This document shows, piece by piece, positions 1 through 7,523 of a stretch of DNA of 17,295 nucleotides (position 1 is the first letter of the stretch; the number at the start of each line of letters is the position of its first letter). The notes beneath the pieces are model-generated. The model saw nothing but the letters and a program-made list of their open reading frames with translations. It had not been told where the DNA came from and did no database searches. Made by a program: the position numbers and the translations under genes. Source of the DNA: an uncultured bacterium. GTDB taxonomy: Bacteria; Bacillota; Clostridia; Oscillospirales; Oscillospiraceae. The stretch covers positions 1 through 17,295 of the forward strand of contig CAJMLC010000019.1 in assembly GCA_905214155.1 (NCBI GenBank). The letters run 5' to 3'.

Positions 1-736
1 GGTCGATCATGTTGGCGAGATAGCCCGCGCCGAAGCCGTTGTCGATGTTCACGACGCTGACGCCGCTCGCGCAGGAATTGAGCATCGCGAGCAGCGCGGC
101 CACGCCGCCGAAGCTCGCGCCGTAGCCGACGCTCGTCGGCACGGCGATCACCGGGCAGTCGACCAGTCCGCCGATTACGCTGGCCAGCGCGCCCTCCATC
201 CCCGCCGCGGCGACGACCGCCCGCGCGGCCATCAGCTCGTCCGCATGGGCCAGCAGCCGGTGCAGTCCCGAGACGCCCACGTCGTAGAGCCGCACGACGC
301 GGCTGCCGTGGACCTCGGCGGTCACCGCCGCCTCCTCCGCGACCGGGATGTCCGACGTGCCGCCCGTCGCAACAACGACCGTGCCGGAGCCGGCCGGCTC
401 CGGAATATTCCCCACAATGCCGAGCTTCGCCTCCGCGCGGTAATCGAGCGGGACGGTTTTTTTGACTTCTGCCGCCGCCTCGGGCGACAGGCGCGTGATG
501 AGGATCGGCTCGACGCCGCGCTCCCGCATCCGCGCGGCGATGCCCGCGATCTGCGCGGGCGTCTTCCCCGCGCCGTAGATGACCTCCGCCGCCCCCTGAC
601 GGACGGCGCGGTGCAGGTCGACCTTTGCATAGCCGAGGTCTTCAAACGGGGCCTTTTTCAGCCGCAGCGCCGCCTCGTCCACCGAAAGTGCGCCGGAACG
701 CACGGCCTCCAGCGTGGCCCGTAATTCCTCGTTCAT
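1..736 (-). CDS. larB: LarB, pyridinium-3,5-biscarboxylate mononucleotide synthase (3' end outside window)
   Basis: LarB carboxylates and hydrolyses nicotinic acid adenine dinucleotide to pyridinium-3,5-biscarboxylic acid mononucleotide, the first step of nickel-pincer nucleotide (NPN) synthesis for lactate racemase-type enzymes. I read 245 residues. The C-terminal half is PurE/AIR-carboxylase-like, with GTVVVATGGTSD near 118-129, a GMEGALASVIGGL stretch near 179-191, PTSVGYGASFGG near 200-211 and LNSCASGVSVVNIDNGFGAGY near 219-239. Cys222 lines up with the cysteine (Cys221 in Lactobacillus plantarum LarB) known to bond covalently to the pyridinium ring. The start is an ATG overlapping the larE stop (ATGA, 736-733), with GGAGG seven bases upstream. 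Known LarB proteins are about 250 residues, so only a few residues are missing beyond the left edge. Identification is strong from motifs and from the larE neighbour. Confidence 0.93.
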   Translation of the reverse strand, partial: MNEELRATLEAVRSGALSVDEAALRLKKAPFEDLGYAKVDLHRAVRQGAAEVIYGAGKTPAQIAGIAARMRERGVEPILITRLSPEAAAEVKKTVPLDYRAEAKLGIVGNIPEPAGSGTVVVATGGTSDIPVAEEAAVTAEVHGSRVVRLYDVGVSGLHRLLAHADELMAARAVVAAAGMEGALASVIGGLVDCPVIAVPTSVGYGASFGGVAALLAMLNSCASGVSVVNIDNGFGAGYLANMID

Positions 737-1479
737 CCCCGCACCTCCAGATCCAGCAGCACCGCCGGATAGATTTTTTTCAGCTCGGACAGCAGCTCCG
801 TCCGCCGTTCCAGCGCCAGCGGCAGCTGCGCTTCCGGCAGCTGGATGCGCGCTGCGCCCGCAAAATAGCGCACGCGGAAATCGCGGAAGCCGAGCGAGAA
901 GAGCAGCGCCTCGGCGCGCTCCGTTTTCTGCAGCTTTTCCGCCGTGATGGGCTCGCCGGTCGGCACGCGCGTGGCCAGGCAGGCGTAGGCCGGCTTGTCC
1001 CAGGTAAAAAGCCCCGCTTCGCGCGAGCGAGCGCGGATGAGCGCTTTCGTCAACCCGCACTCACGCAGCGGTGAACGCACCGAAAGCTCGCGCAGCGCGC
1101 GCATCCCCGGCCGCTCCACCGCGTCGTCCGAGGCGTTCGTCCCGTCGAGCAGGAGCGTGTAGCCGTCGGCCAGCGCCCGCGCGGCAAGCGTCCCGAAAAG
1201 GTTCCGCTTGCAGTGATAGCAGCGGTCCGCCGGGTTGACCGCGACCGCCGGATCGGCCAGCGCGTTCAGCTCCAATACCGTCAGCTTCGCGCCGATCTCG
1301 CGGCAGAGGCGCTTCGCGTCTTCAAATTCAAATTCCGGCTGAAAGGATGTCTTGATGTAGTAGGGGCGCACGTCCGCGCCGCACTGACGCGCGGCCCAGA
1401 GCAGGTAAGAGGAATCCACGCCGCCCGAAAAGCCGAGCGCCGCCTTGGGGTGTTCGTGAAAAAAGTCCTGTAGTTCCAT
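733..1479 (-). CDS. larE: LarE, ATP-dependent sulfur transferase for nickel-pincer cofactor
   Basis: LarE adenylates the carboxylates made by LarB and converts them to thiocarboxylates before LarC inserts nickel. The 248-residue protein has an N-terminal PP-loop ATP-pyrophosphatase motif, SGGVDSS at residues 18-24. A CYHC pair lies at Cys87/Cys90, and the family stretch DKPAYACLATRVPTG lies at 161-175. Cys167 is in the region of the sacrificial sulfur-donor cysteine of L. plantarum LarE (Cys176); the other cysteines leave open whether this enzyme instead uses an Fe-S cluster and recycled sulfur. I chose the ATG at 1479 because AGGAG (1486-1490) sits six bases upstream. A longer frame open to 1596 would put the start about 10 bases after the predicted transcript start and lacks a ribosome site. 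The stop overlaps the larB start by four bases, so the two are translationally coupled. Confidence 0.93.
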   Translation of the reverse strand: MELQDFFHEHPKAALGFSGGVDSSYLLWAARQCGADVRPYYIKTSFQPEFEFEDAKRLCREIGAKLTVLELNALADPAVAVNPADRCYHCKRNLFGTLAARALADGYTLLLDGTNASDDAVERPGMRALRELSVRSPLRECGLTKALIRARSREAGLFTWDKPAYACLATRVPTGEPITAEKLQKTERAEALLFSLGFRDFRVRYFAGAARIQLPEAQLPLALERRTELLSELKKIYPAVLLDLEVRG

Positions 1480-1504
1480 GGTAATCTCCTGAAAAACATG
1501 AAAA

Positions 1505-1546
1505 GGTATACGACTCCTTCGGAAGCCGTATACCTTCTGGATATAC
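1505..1546 (-). promoter_or_regulatory. larE leader: mutually exclusive terminator and antiterminator hairpins
   Basis: On the minus strand, 1534-1505 folds into a 13-pair stem (8 Watson-Crick outer pairs, then 5 pairs including two G-U) with a CGAA loop. TTTTCATGTTTTT follows it, immediately before the larE ribosome site. The left arm of this hairpin (GGTATAC, 1534-1528) can instead pair with GTATATCC (1546-1539) around an AGAA loop. The two folds cannot coexist, which is the layout of an attenuator. Further upstream in the leader is a GGGC-CGAA-GCCC mini-hairpin (1581-1570). I do not recognise a known riboswitch class. Confidence 0.5.
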
Positions 1547-1611
1547 ATCTTGTGATCGCGGGGAACTGTGGGCTTCGGCCCGGGGCGGCGCTTCATGCGC
1601 TCATTGACATC

Positions 1612-1641
1612 ATTTTAGCATACACCCCGGCGGCGCGTCAA
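1612..1641 (-). promoter_or_regulatory. Promoter for larE-larB
   Basis: On the minus strand: -35 TTGACG (1641-1636), an 18-base spacer and -10 TAAAAT (1617-1612) preceded by TGC, an extended -10. The -35 box overlaps the stop codon of the DUF3842 gene. Transcription should start near 1605, giving a leader of about 125 bases before larE. Confidence 0.6.
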
Positions 1642-2051
1642 GCCCTGCAAACAGTTTTCTCCAGTTCCGCGACGACCGAATCGATGAGCCGCCCGACGCT
1701 CAGGTCGGCCACGCCCGCGATGAAGTTTGCGCAGTGGTTGACGGGGATGAGAATGCGCTTGGCCGCGCTCTGCCCAACGGCGACGGCCATCCGCGGCGTC
1801 ACCTCGCCGAGCAGCGCGTCCGCGATCACGATGCCGACCGGCCCGATGATCACATCGGCCCTGCGGCAGCAGACCACGGCGGCGTTTTCGCCCGTCGCGC
1901 CTTCGTCCGCCCCGGCGCGGAGCATCGCGGTCGTCGCCGCGGCATTCGTGCCGACTGCTGTGATCGTCACGTCCGGAAAGCGCGTGCGCACCGCCGTGAC
2001 GACCTGCTTTCCAATGCCGCCGCCCTGTGCGTCCATGACCAGAATGTTCAT
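1638..2051 (-). CDS. DUF3842 family protein
   Basis: This is a 137-residue protein that I recognise as the DUF3842 family, which is common in Clostridia and has no established function. It begins MNILVMDAQGGGIGKQ, a beta strand followed by a glycine-rich loop, then has TAVGTN near 31-36, a GATGEN motif near 52-57 and a long conserved ADVIIGPVGIVIADALLGE stretch. This looks like a small nucleotide- or cofactor-binding Rossmann-like fold, but that is inference. Two adjacent ATG codons are possible (2054 and 2051). I chose 2051 because the GGAGG lies six bases upstream of it and only three from the other. It lies between an ABC importer operon and larE-larB, which hints at a link to one of them. 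Three cysteines (two adjacent near residue 62, one near 108) could bind metal, but no clear motif is seen. Confidence 0.8.
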   Translation of the reverse strand: MNILVMDAQGGGIGKQVVTAVRTRFPDVTITAVGTNAAATTAMLRAGADEGATGENAAVVCCRRADVIIGPVGIVIADALLGEVTPRMAVAVGQSAAKRILIPVNHCANFIAGVADLSVGRLIDSVVAELEKTVCRA

Positions 2052-2080
2052 CATTGTCCTCCAAATCGTCCGTTTTTCTC

Positions 2081-2089
2081 AGTATACCA
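2081..2089 (-). promoter_or_regulatory. Possible extended -10 promoter for the DUF3842 gene
   Basis: On the minus strand, TGG followed by TATACT (2086-2081) forms a good extended -10 element in the 60-base gap after the permease gene. No convincing -35 box lies 16 to 18 bases upstream. It may let DUF3842 be transcribed apart from the importer. Confidence 0.35.
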
Positions 2090-2111
2090 TGGAAACCCGT
2101 AAATTGCTATG

Positions 2112-2990
2112 TCATATCTTTCCACGATTGTGGCTGTTTCTGTACCGCAGCGCATTGCCGAGCAGCGTCACGGACAGGAGCGTGGCCACCAGGAATATGC
2201 CGGGGATCACCACGGCCCACCAGCTCTTTGTCAGCAGCGCCTGCTGCGCCAGCGAGAGCATGCTGCCCCACGAGATGACCTCCAGCGGCAGGCCGAGGCC
2301 GAGAAAGCTCAGCGTCGACTCGGCCAGGATCGCGCTCTGCACGTTCATGACCACCATGAAGAGGATCGCGGAGAGGAAATTCGGCGCGAGATGCTCCCAC
2401 AGGACGTGGAAAAATCCGCCGCCCATGCACCGCGCGGCCAGCACATATTCGCTCGTGCGCAGGCGGCGCACCTCGGTGCGGACGACCTTGGCGATTCCAG
2501 CCCAGCCGGTGACGCCGATGACGAGCGACAGCGTCCAGACCGAGGCCGTGCCGAGAATGGCTTGTAAGAGTACGATCAGCAGCAGATGCGGCACGCTGAG
2601 GAAGATCTCCATCCCGCGCATCAGAAGCGCGTCGAGCCGCGGCCCGGCGCAGCCGCTCAGCGTGCCGAGCAGGGCGGCGATGACCGTGGAGATGGCCGCG
2701 CCCAGAAAGCCGATCGTCAGCGACGCGCGGCCGCCGTACCAGATCATCGAGAAGATGTCGCGGCCCATCGCGTCTGTGCCGAAGAGGAATTCCCGGCTGG
2801 GCGCGACATTGCAGTTGACAAGATCCATATAGGTCGGGTCGCGCGGGAGAAACAGTCCGCACGACAGACAGCCGAGGATGATGACCGCCAGGACAAGCAT
2901 CGCGCCGAGCGGCAGACCGCGGTACCACGGCTGCTGTTTGGCCGGCTGCGGCGCAGAAGGCCGCGCGCCGACGAGGGTGAAATCATCCAT
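2112..2990 (-). CDS. ABC importer permease, DppC/OppC/NikC family
   Basis: This is the second membrane subunit of a peptide/nickel-type ABC importer, 292 residues long. A cytoplasmic N-terminus is followed by a membrane segment near 28-48, then the family motif GTDAMGRDIFS near 71-81 and further hydrophobic segments near 92-112, 132-147, 152-170, 205-228 and 258-280. The EAA loop that contacts the ATPases is EYVLAARCMGGG near 181-192, and the conserved LSFLGLGLP...SWGSML block is near 228-245. It starts eight bases inside the end of the partner permease, with GAGGAGG six bases before the ATG, so the two are co-translated. Family membership is firm. Sequence alone does not separate peptide from nickel or metal-chelate substrates. 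Confidence 0.9.
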   Translation of the reverse strand: MDDFTLVGARPSAPQPAKQQPWYRGLPLGAMLVLAVIILGCLSCGLFLPRDPTYMDLVNCNVAPSREFLFGTDAMGRDIFSMIWYGGRASLTIGFLGAAISTVIAALLGTLSGCAGPRLDALLMRGMEIFLSVPHLLLIVLLQAILGTASVWTLSLVIGVTGWAGIAKVVRTEVRRLRTSEYVLAARCMGGGFFHVLWEHLAPNFLSAILFMVVMNVQSAILAESTLSFLGLGLPLEVISWGSMLSLAQQALLTKSWWAVVIPGIFLVATLLSVTLLGNALRYRNSHNRGKI

Positions 2991-3972
2991 GCGCTGCCTC
3001 CTCTCCGGCGAGGCGCGGGTCGATGCGCGCGCTGATCGCCTGCGCGAGCAGATTGCACACGATGACGGCCGCGCCGGTCATCATGCAGAGCACCATCAGC
3101 AGGTTATAGTCCTGATAGCGGGCGCTCTCATAGCTGAGCGTGCCGAGTCCTGGATAGGAAAAGACGGTCTCGACGATGTAGGTCCCGCCGAGAATGTGCG
3201 GCACGGAGATGGCCATGATCGAAAGATAGGAGGGAAGGACGTTGCGCAGCGCGTGCCGCAGAAGCACGGCCCGCTTCGGCAGGCCCTTGCCCTTGGCCAG
3301 CAGGATATAGTCCGCGCGCAGCTCTTCAATGAGCCGGCTGCGCACCAGATAGGCATAGTACCAGAGGTGGCCCAGCACGACGACCGTCACCGGAAGGATG
3401 AGATGGACGGCCCGGTCGGCAAAGCCGCCGTCGCCGCCGACACTGTAGGCCCCGGAGCTTGGCAGCCAGCGCAGCTCCACCGCAAAGAGCAAAATCAGCA
3501 CGAGCGACAGCCAGAATTCCGGCACGCAGCTCATGACCGTGCCCACGCGGCAGAGGATGCGGTCGAGCAGCGAATCCTCATGCCGCGCGCAGAGCACACC
3601 GACCCCGAGCGACAGCACGAACAGCAGCACAAAGCCCACGCCGCCGAGGCGGAGCGTATAGGGCAGGCGCGTGCGGATGACCTCCAGCACATCCATCTTG
3701 TATTTGTAGGAGATACCGAAGTCGCCGCGCAGCGCGTTTTGCAGCCAGATGCCGTACTGCGTCAGGACGGGCCGGTCGAGGCCGAGCTTCGCTTCGGCCC
3801 AGGCACGCTCATCGACGCTCATTTTCTCCACGCGGTCGCCAAAGTAGGCGCGCAGCGGGTCGCCGGGCGCGTAGTGCGCGATCACGAAGACCAGCAGCGA
3901 GAGAAGGAACAGGCTGACGGTGAGCGTCAGCACGGTGCGGAGCAGACCGCGCCAGAATGGTTTTTGATTCAT
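2983..3972 (-). CDS. ABC importer permease, DppB/OppB/NikB family
   Basis: This is the first membrane subunit of the importer, 329 residues. A transmembrane helix at about 12-33 is followed by the family hallmark APGDPL (35-40), a large extracytoplasmic loop that includes LGLDRPVLTQYGIWL (63-77), and helices near 108-128, 143-166, 190-210, 248-270 and 290-312. The EAA coupling loop is DYILLAKGKGLPKRAVLLRHALRN in the 221-244 region. The ATG overlaps the stop of the upstream ATPase gene (ATGA, 3972-3969), so I prefer it to the longer open frame that reaches back to 4170. It pairs with the permease that follows to form the membrane channel. Confidence 0.9.
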   Translation of the reverse strand: MNQKPFWRGLLRTVLTLTVSLFLLSLLVFVIAHYAPGDPLRAYFGDRVEKMSVDERAWAEAKLGLDRPVLTQYGIWLQNALRGDFGISYKYKMDVLEVIRTRLPYTLRLGGVGFVLLFVLSLGVGVLCARHEDSLLDRILCRVGTVMSCVPEFWLSLVLILLFAVELRWLPSSGAYSVGGDGGFADRAVHLILPVTVVVLGHLWYYAYLVRSRLIEELRADYILLAKGKGLPKRAVLLRHALRNVLPSYLSIMAISVPHILGGTYIVETVFSYPGLGTLSYESARYQDYNLLMVLCMMTGAAVIVCNLLAQAISARIDPRLAGEEAAHG

Positions 3973-4871
3973 TCCGCCGCACCTCCTTCCAGCACGAAAT
4001 GGCCCGGTGCGGCCTCGACGAGCTGCACGTCCGGATGGAAGTCTGCTTCGTCGAACGGGACGAGCTTCCGCGCCCGCTCGCGGACCGGGTCGGGCAGGGG
4101 AATGGCGGAGAGCAGCGCACGGGTGTAGCCGTGCAGCGGGTGCCGGAATAATTCTTCCGCCGGGGCGCACTCGACGAGCTTGCCCCGGTACATCACGCCC
4201 ACGCGGTCGCAGAGATAGCGCACCATGGCAAGATCGTGCGCGATGAATAAGAACGTGAAGCCGTGCTCCTCCTGCAGATGGCGAAAGAGGTTGATGATCT
4301 GCGCCTGAATGGACACGTCGAGCGACGAGACCGGTTCGTCGGCCACGAGCAGCTCCGGCTCCATCGAAAGCGCGCGGGCGATGGCCACGCGCTGCCGCTG
4401 CCCGCCGGACAGCTCCGCCGGATACTGGTCGAGATAGACCGGGTCGAGTCCAACGTATTTCATTTGGAACGCGGCCTCTTCGCGGTAATTTGCGCGCGGC
4501 GTGGCGCGGCGGGCGATGCGCAGCGGCTCTGTGATCGCCTCGCAGACGGAGCGCCGGGGATCGAGGCTGGACGTCGAGTCCTGGAAGATCATCTGCCGCG
4601 CGGTTTGCAGATAGGCGCGGTGCGCGCGGAACTGCGCGCGGTCGGTCACGTCGATGCCGTGGAAGAAAATATGCCCCGCGTCCGGCCGGTAGAGGTTCAT
4701 GATGCAGCGCGCGGCGGTCGACTTGCCGGAGCCGGACTCGCCGACGAGGCCGAAGATCTCGCCGCGCCGCACGGAGAATGACAGATCGTCCACCGCGCGG
4801 ACGGTCAGTCCGCGCACGGGGGAAAAGCTGTGCGTCAGGTGCTCCACGGAGAGCAGGATCTCATCCTTCAT
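3969..4871 (-). CDS. ABC importer ATPase, DppF/OppF family
   Basis: This is the second nucleotide-binding subunit, 300 residues, soluble and attached to the cytoplasmic face of the permeases. All motifs are intact: Walker A GESGSGKS (44-51), Q-loop Gln97 in IFQDSTSSLDPR, signature LSGGQRQR (154-161), Walker B LLVADEP (175-181) and switch His212. The C-terminal extension (HPLHGYTRALLSAIPLPDP, from about 244) is typical of oligopeptide-type ATPases. The start at 4871 lies 11 bases inside the preceding ATPase gene and has GGGAGG upstream. The open frame reaches 5015, but the extra 48 residues are arginine-rich shadow sequence. A Cys-rich Fe-S site, seen in some OppD/DppD proteins, is not visible here. 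Confidence 0.9.
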   Translation of the reverse strand: MKDEILLSVEHLTHSFSPVRGLTVRAVDDLSFSVRRGEIFGLVGESGSGKSTAARCIMNLYRPDAGHIFFHGIDVTDRAQFRAHRAYLQTARQMIFQDSTSSLDPRRSVCEAITEPLRIARRATPRANYREEAAFQMKYVGLDPVYLDQYPAELSGGQRQRVAIARALSMEPELLVADEPVSSLDVSIQAQIINLFRHLQEEHGFTFLFIAHDLAMVRYLCDRVGVMYRGKLVECAPAEELFRHPLHGYTRALLSAIPLPDPVRERARKLVPFDEADFHPDVQLVEAAPGHFVLEGGAAE

Positions 4872-5874
4872 GCCGGAGCCCTCCCAGCGGCGGCGCGACC
4901 TTCGGCGCGCGCGGATCGAGCAGCCAGGTGGCTGCAAAGTGGGTATCGGTGATGCGGAACATCGGCGGCGCCTCGCGATAGTCGATGGCGAGGGCATATT
5001 CGTTCCGTTCGGCAAAGGCGTCGCCTGCGGGCGGGTCGATCAGCGTGGGCGGCATCCCCGGAATGGTATAGAGCGGCTCACCGTGCCGCGCCAGCGCGGG
5101 CAGCGCCCGCAGCAGCGCCCATGTGTAGGGGTGGCGCGGGTCGTAGTAGACCTCCTCTGCCGTCCCGATCTCGACGATCCGCCCCGCATACATCACGGCC
5201 ACGCGGTCTGCCGCACGGGCCACGACGCCGAGGTCGTGCGAGACCAGCACCGTCGCCGTGCCGAGCTTTTGCTGCACGTCGCGCAGCAGGTCTAAGATCT
5301 GGGCCTGCACGGTCACGTCGAGCGCGGTCGTCGGCTCATCGGCAAAGAGAATTTGCGGATTTCCGGCCAGCGCGATGGCGAGGACGGCCCGCTGCCGCAT
5401 GCCGCCGGAAAACTGGTGCGGATAGGCGAGCATCCGCTCCGCAGCCCGGTCGATCCCGACAAGGGCCATCAGCTCCTCCACGCGCGCCGAGACGGCCTCG
5501 TGCGGGGCTTTGCGGTCGTGGAGGCGGACGGCCTCTGCGATCTGCGCGCCGATGGTCATGCTGGGGTTCAGAGCGGTGAGCGGGTCCTGAAAGACCATGG
5601 AAAACAGGCGCCCGCGCAGCTTTTGCAGCTCGCGCTCGCGGTAGGGCGCGATGTCCACGCCGTTCACAAGAATTTCGCCGGACACCGCCGCCGAGTCCGG
5701 CAGCAGCCGCATGACCGCGCGGCAGAGCGCGCTCTTGCCGCAGCCGCTCTCGCCCACGATGGCCAGCACCTCGCCGGGCCGCAGCGAAAAGCTGACGTCC
5801 CGCACGGCCTGTACATCGCCGCGCGGCGAGCGGTAGGTCACGGACAGGTTTTTCACTTCCAACAGATTCGGCAT
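4861..5874 (-). CDS. ABC importer ATPase, DppD/OppD family
   Basis: This is the first nucleotide-binding subunit, 337 residues. Walker A is GESGCGKS (41-48), the Q-loop is Gln96 in VFQDPLTALNPS, the signature is FSGGMRQR (155-162), Walker B is ILFADEP (175-181) and switch His213 is in VSHDLGVVARAADRVAVMYAG. A C-terminal oligopeptide-transporter extension starts around HPYTWALLRALP and continues to the end. The ATG at 5874 has GAGG six bases upstream, and the longer frame to 5895 has no such support. It follows the binding-protein gene after an 83-base gap holding a stem-loop and overlaps the next ATPase gene by 11 bases. It forms a heterodimer with that ATPase. Confidence 0.9.
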   Translation of the reverse strand: MPNLLEVKNLSVTYRSPRGDVQAVRDVSFSLRPGEVLAIVGESGCGKSALCRAVMRLLPDSAAVSGEILVNGVDIAPYRERELQKLRGRLFSMVFQDPLTALNPSMTIGAQIAEAVRLHDRKAPHEAVSARVEELMALVGIDRAAERMLAYPHQFSGGMRQRAVLAIALAGNPQILFADEPTTALDVTVQAQILDLLRDVQQKLGTATVLVSHDLGVVARAADRVAVMYAGRIVEIGTAEEVYYDPRHPYTWALLRALPALARHGEPLYTIPGMPPTLIDPPAGDAFAERNEYALAIDYREAPPMFRITDTHFAATWLLDPRAPKVAPPLGGLRHEG

Positions 5875-5898
5875 AGTGTTCCTCACAGACGGCAAACG

Positions 5899-5920
5899 CA
5901 GGGAGCAAAGCTGCTCCCTG
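5899..5920 (-). other. Stem-loop between binding-protein and ATPase genes
   Basis: CAGGGAGCA and TGCTCCCTG form a perfect nine-pair stem with a four-base loop, in the gap between the substrate-binding protein stop and the next gene. No T-run follows on the minus strand. A hairpin here commonly protects the upstream mRNA from 3' decay, or partly terminates, so that binding protein is made in excess over membrane components. The structure is visible; the role is inferred. Confidence 0.55.
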
Positions 5921-5957
5921 TGTCCGCCGGTTTCTATTTGATGAATTGGGATGTTTC

Positions 5958-7514
5958 TCAGTCGAGCGTCCAGGTCTCAACGTTCCAGAAGATGCCGACG
6001 CCGTGGTGGCCCATGACGGTGTCCACAGCGATGCCGTGCAGACGGCTCGTTGCGACATAGTTCGCGTCGATGTAGCAGATGAAGGCGTAGGCCGGGTCAT
6101 TCGCCAGCGCGACCTGGAATTCGTCGTAATACTGTTTCCGCACCGCCGGGTCGCTCGATTCGCGCGCGTGGGTCAGCGCCTCGTCGACTTCGGCGTTTGA
6201 GTAGCCGGAGTAGTTCGCGCCCTTGTCCGTGCCGAAGACCTTATAGGTGTGGTCGTCCGCGTCAAACGGGCTGCCCCAGCCGATCAGGCAGGCCATTTGG
6301 CCGCCCCAGTCCATGACGGCCGGGATGTCCACAGTGCAATGGATGCCGACCTCGCGCAGCTGCTGCGCGGCGGCCTGTGCAATGTCGATGCGATCCTGTT
6401 CGCCGGACATGACGCTGATCGTGAACGCGATCTCCGCGCCGCCGCGCTCATAATAGCCGTTCGCGCCCATCACGCAGCCCGCATCTTCGAGGATCTGCTT
6501 CGCCTTTTCGGGGTTATAGTCATAGTGCTCAACATTTTCGTTGTTGTAGACGTTCCGCTGCAGCGGCCCGTAGGCGGGCATGCCCTGCCCGAGCAGGACG
6601 GCATCTACGATGGCCTGCCGGTCAATGGCGTAGCAGATCGCGGGGATGAGATCACGGTTCTCGGTCCAGTAGTCGTTCCAGAAGTTGAAGAGAATGCCGC
6701 GATAGTCGCTCGTCTTCATGTCGTAGCAGGTGAAGCCGTCCTTCGTCTGGAACTGTGCAGCGTTCTTCGGGTCGAGCAGCGCAAGGTCGAGTTCACCGGA
6801 CTCCAGCTGCAGCGCCTGCGCGTTGTCGTCCGGAACGATTTTGAACACGATGCGGTCGATGTTCGGTGCGCCCTTGTAATAATTTTCATTTTTCGTCAGG
6901 ATGATGGCCTGTCCAACGTCCCAGCGTTCGAGCTTGTATGGCCCGGTGCCGACCGGTGCGCGGAAAAATGCCGACTCCTGCCAGTCCTCGCCCGCGAGCA
7001 GATGCTCCGGCAGGACGGCCATCGTCATGTAATCGAGGAACGCAACGTTCGGCGCGGAGAGGCGGAAGGAGACCGTGTGCTCGTCCGTGACGGTGATCTC
7101 TTCGACGTCCTCAAAGTTCGGCGCGTTTTCCGAACCGTTTTCGGGGTTCATGATCGCCTCAATCGTGAATTTTACGTCGCTTGCCGTGACCGGCTCGCCG
7201 TCGTGCCACGTGAGGTTTTCGCGGAGGTGGAACGTGTAGGTGTTCGTCGCCTCGTCCAGCTCCCACGTCTCGGCAAGACCGGGCACGACGTTATTCTCGC
7301 CGTCGTGGGCCGTCAGGCCGTCGAAGAGCAGCAGGTTGATCTCACCGTGCTCGTCCATTGCGGGATTGATGCGCGTATAGTCTGCAGAGCCGTAGGTCAG
7401 CGTTGTTCCGCTGTCCTCCGCCGCGTCGGACGGGGTGGTGTCGGTGGTTTTTGCACAGGCTGCCAGCGTGAGCAGCATGGTGAGCGCCAGAAGCGCCGCC
7501 AGAAGTTTTTTCAT
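5958..7514 (-). CDS. ABC importer substrate-binding lipoprotein, peptide/nickel (SBP_bac_5) family
   Basis: This is a 518-residue extracellular lipoprotein that delivers substrate to the permeases encoded downstream. A signal peptide with lysines at 2-3 and a hydrophobic stretch ends in a lipobox LAAC, with the lipid-modified cysteine at residue 20. Family hallmarks follow: VPGLAETWE, TFHLRENLTWHDGEPVTASDVKFTIEA, APVGTGPYKLERW, and a C-terminal half with KAKQILEDAG and YSGYSNAEVDEAL. Length matches the family. The ATG has GGAGG four bases upstream. Substrate cannot be read from sequence. The lar neighbours suggest nickel or a nickel chelate, and the divergent PLP-enzyme operon suggests peptides or amino-acid derivatives. 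A His-His pair (GHHGVG) lies near the C-terminus, but I cannot align it confidently with the metal ligand of NikA. Confidence 0.9.
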   Translation of the reverse strand: MKKLLAALLALTMLLTLAACAKTTDTTPSDAAEDSGTTLTYGSADYTRINPAMDEHGEINLLLFDGLTAHDGENNVVPGLAETWELDEATNTYTFHLRENLTWHDGEPVTASDVKFTIEAIMNPENGSENAPNFEDVEEITVTDEHTVSFRLSAPNVAFLDYMTMAVLPEHLLAGEDWQESAFFRAPVGTGPYKLERWDVGQAIILTKNENYYKGAPNIDRIVFKIVPDDNAQALQLESGELDLALLDPKNAAQFQTKDGFTCYDMKTSDYRGILFNFWNDYWTENRDLIPAICYAIDRQAIVDAVLLGQGMPAYGPLQRNVYNNENVEHYDYNPEKAKQILEDAGCVMGANGYYERGGAEIAFTISVMSGEQDRIDIAQAAAQQLREVGIHCTVDIPAVMDWGGQMACLIGWGSPFDADDHTYKVFGTDKGANYSGYSNAEVDEALTHARESSDPAVRKQYYDEFQVALANDPAYAFICYIDANYVATSRLHGIAVDTVMGHHGVGIFWNVETWTLD

Positions 7515-7523
7515 GTTTCCTCC

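Noticed and set aside
1480..1596. N-terminal extension of LarE (39 extra residues in frame)
   Set aside because: It would begin about 10 bases after the predicted transcript start without a ribosome site, and runs through the hairpins; the ATG at 1479 has a proper AGGAG and gives the family N-terminus.
1570..1617. NiCo, ZTP, THF or glycine riboswitch in the larE leader
   Set aside because: I looked for the conserved core sequences of these classes and did not find them, so only an unclassified leader is reported.
1498..2832. 444-residue plus-strand open frame
   Set aside because: Antisense shadow across the larE leader, DUF3842 and a permease, which are well supported on the minus strand.
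2878..4128. 416-residue plus-strand open frame
   Set aside because: His/Asp/Arg/Ala-rich antisense shadow of the two permease genes; no domain and no ribosome site.
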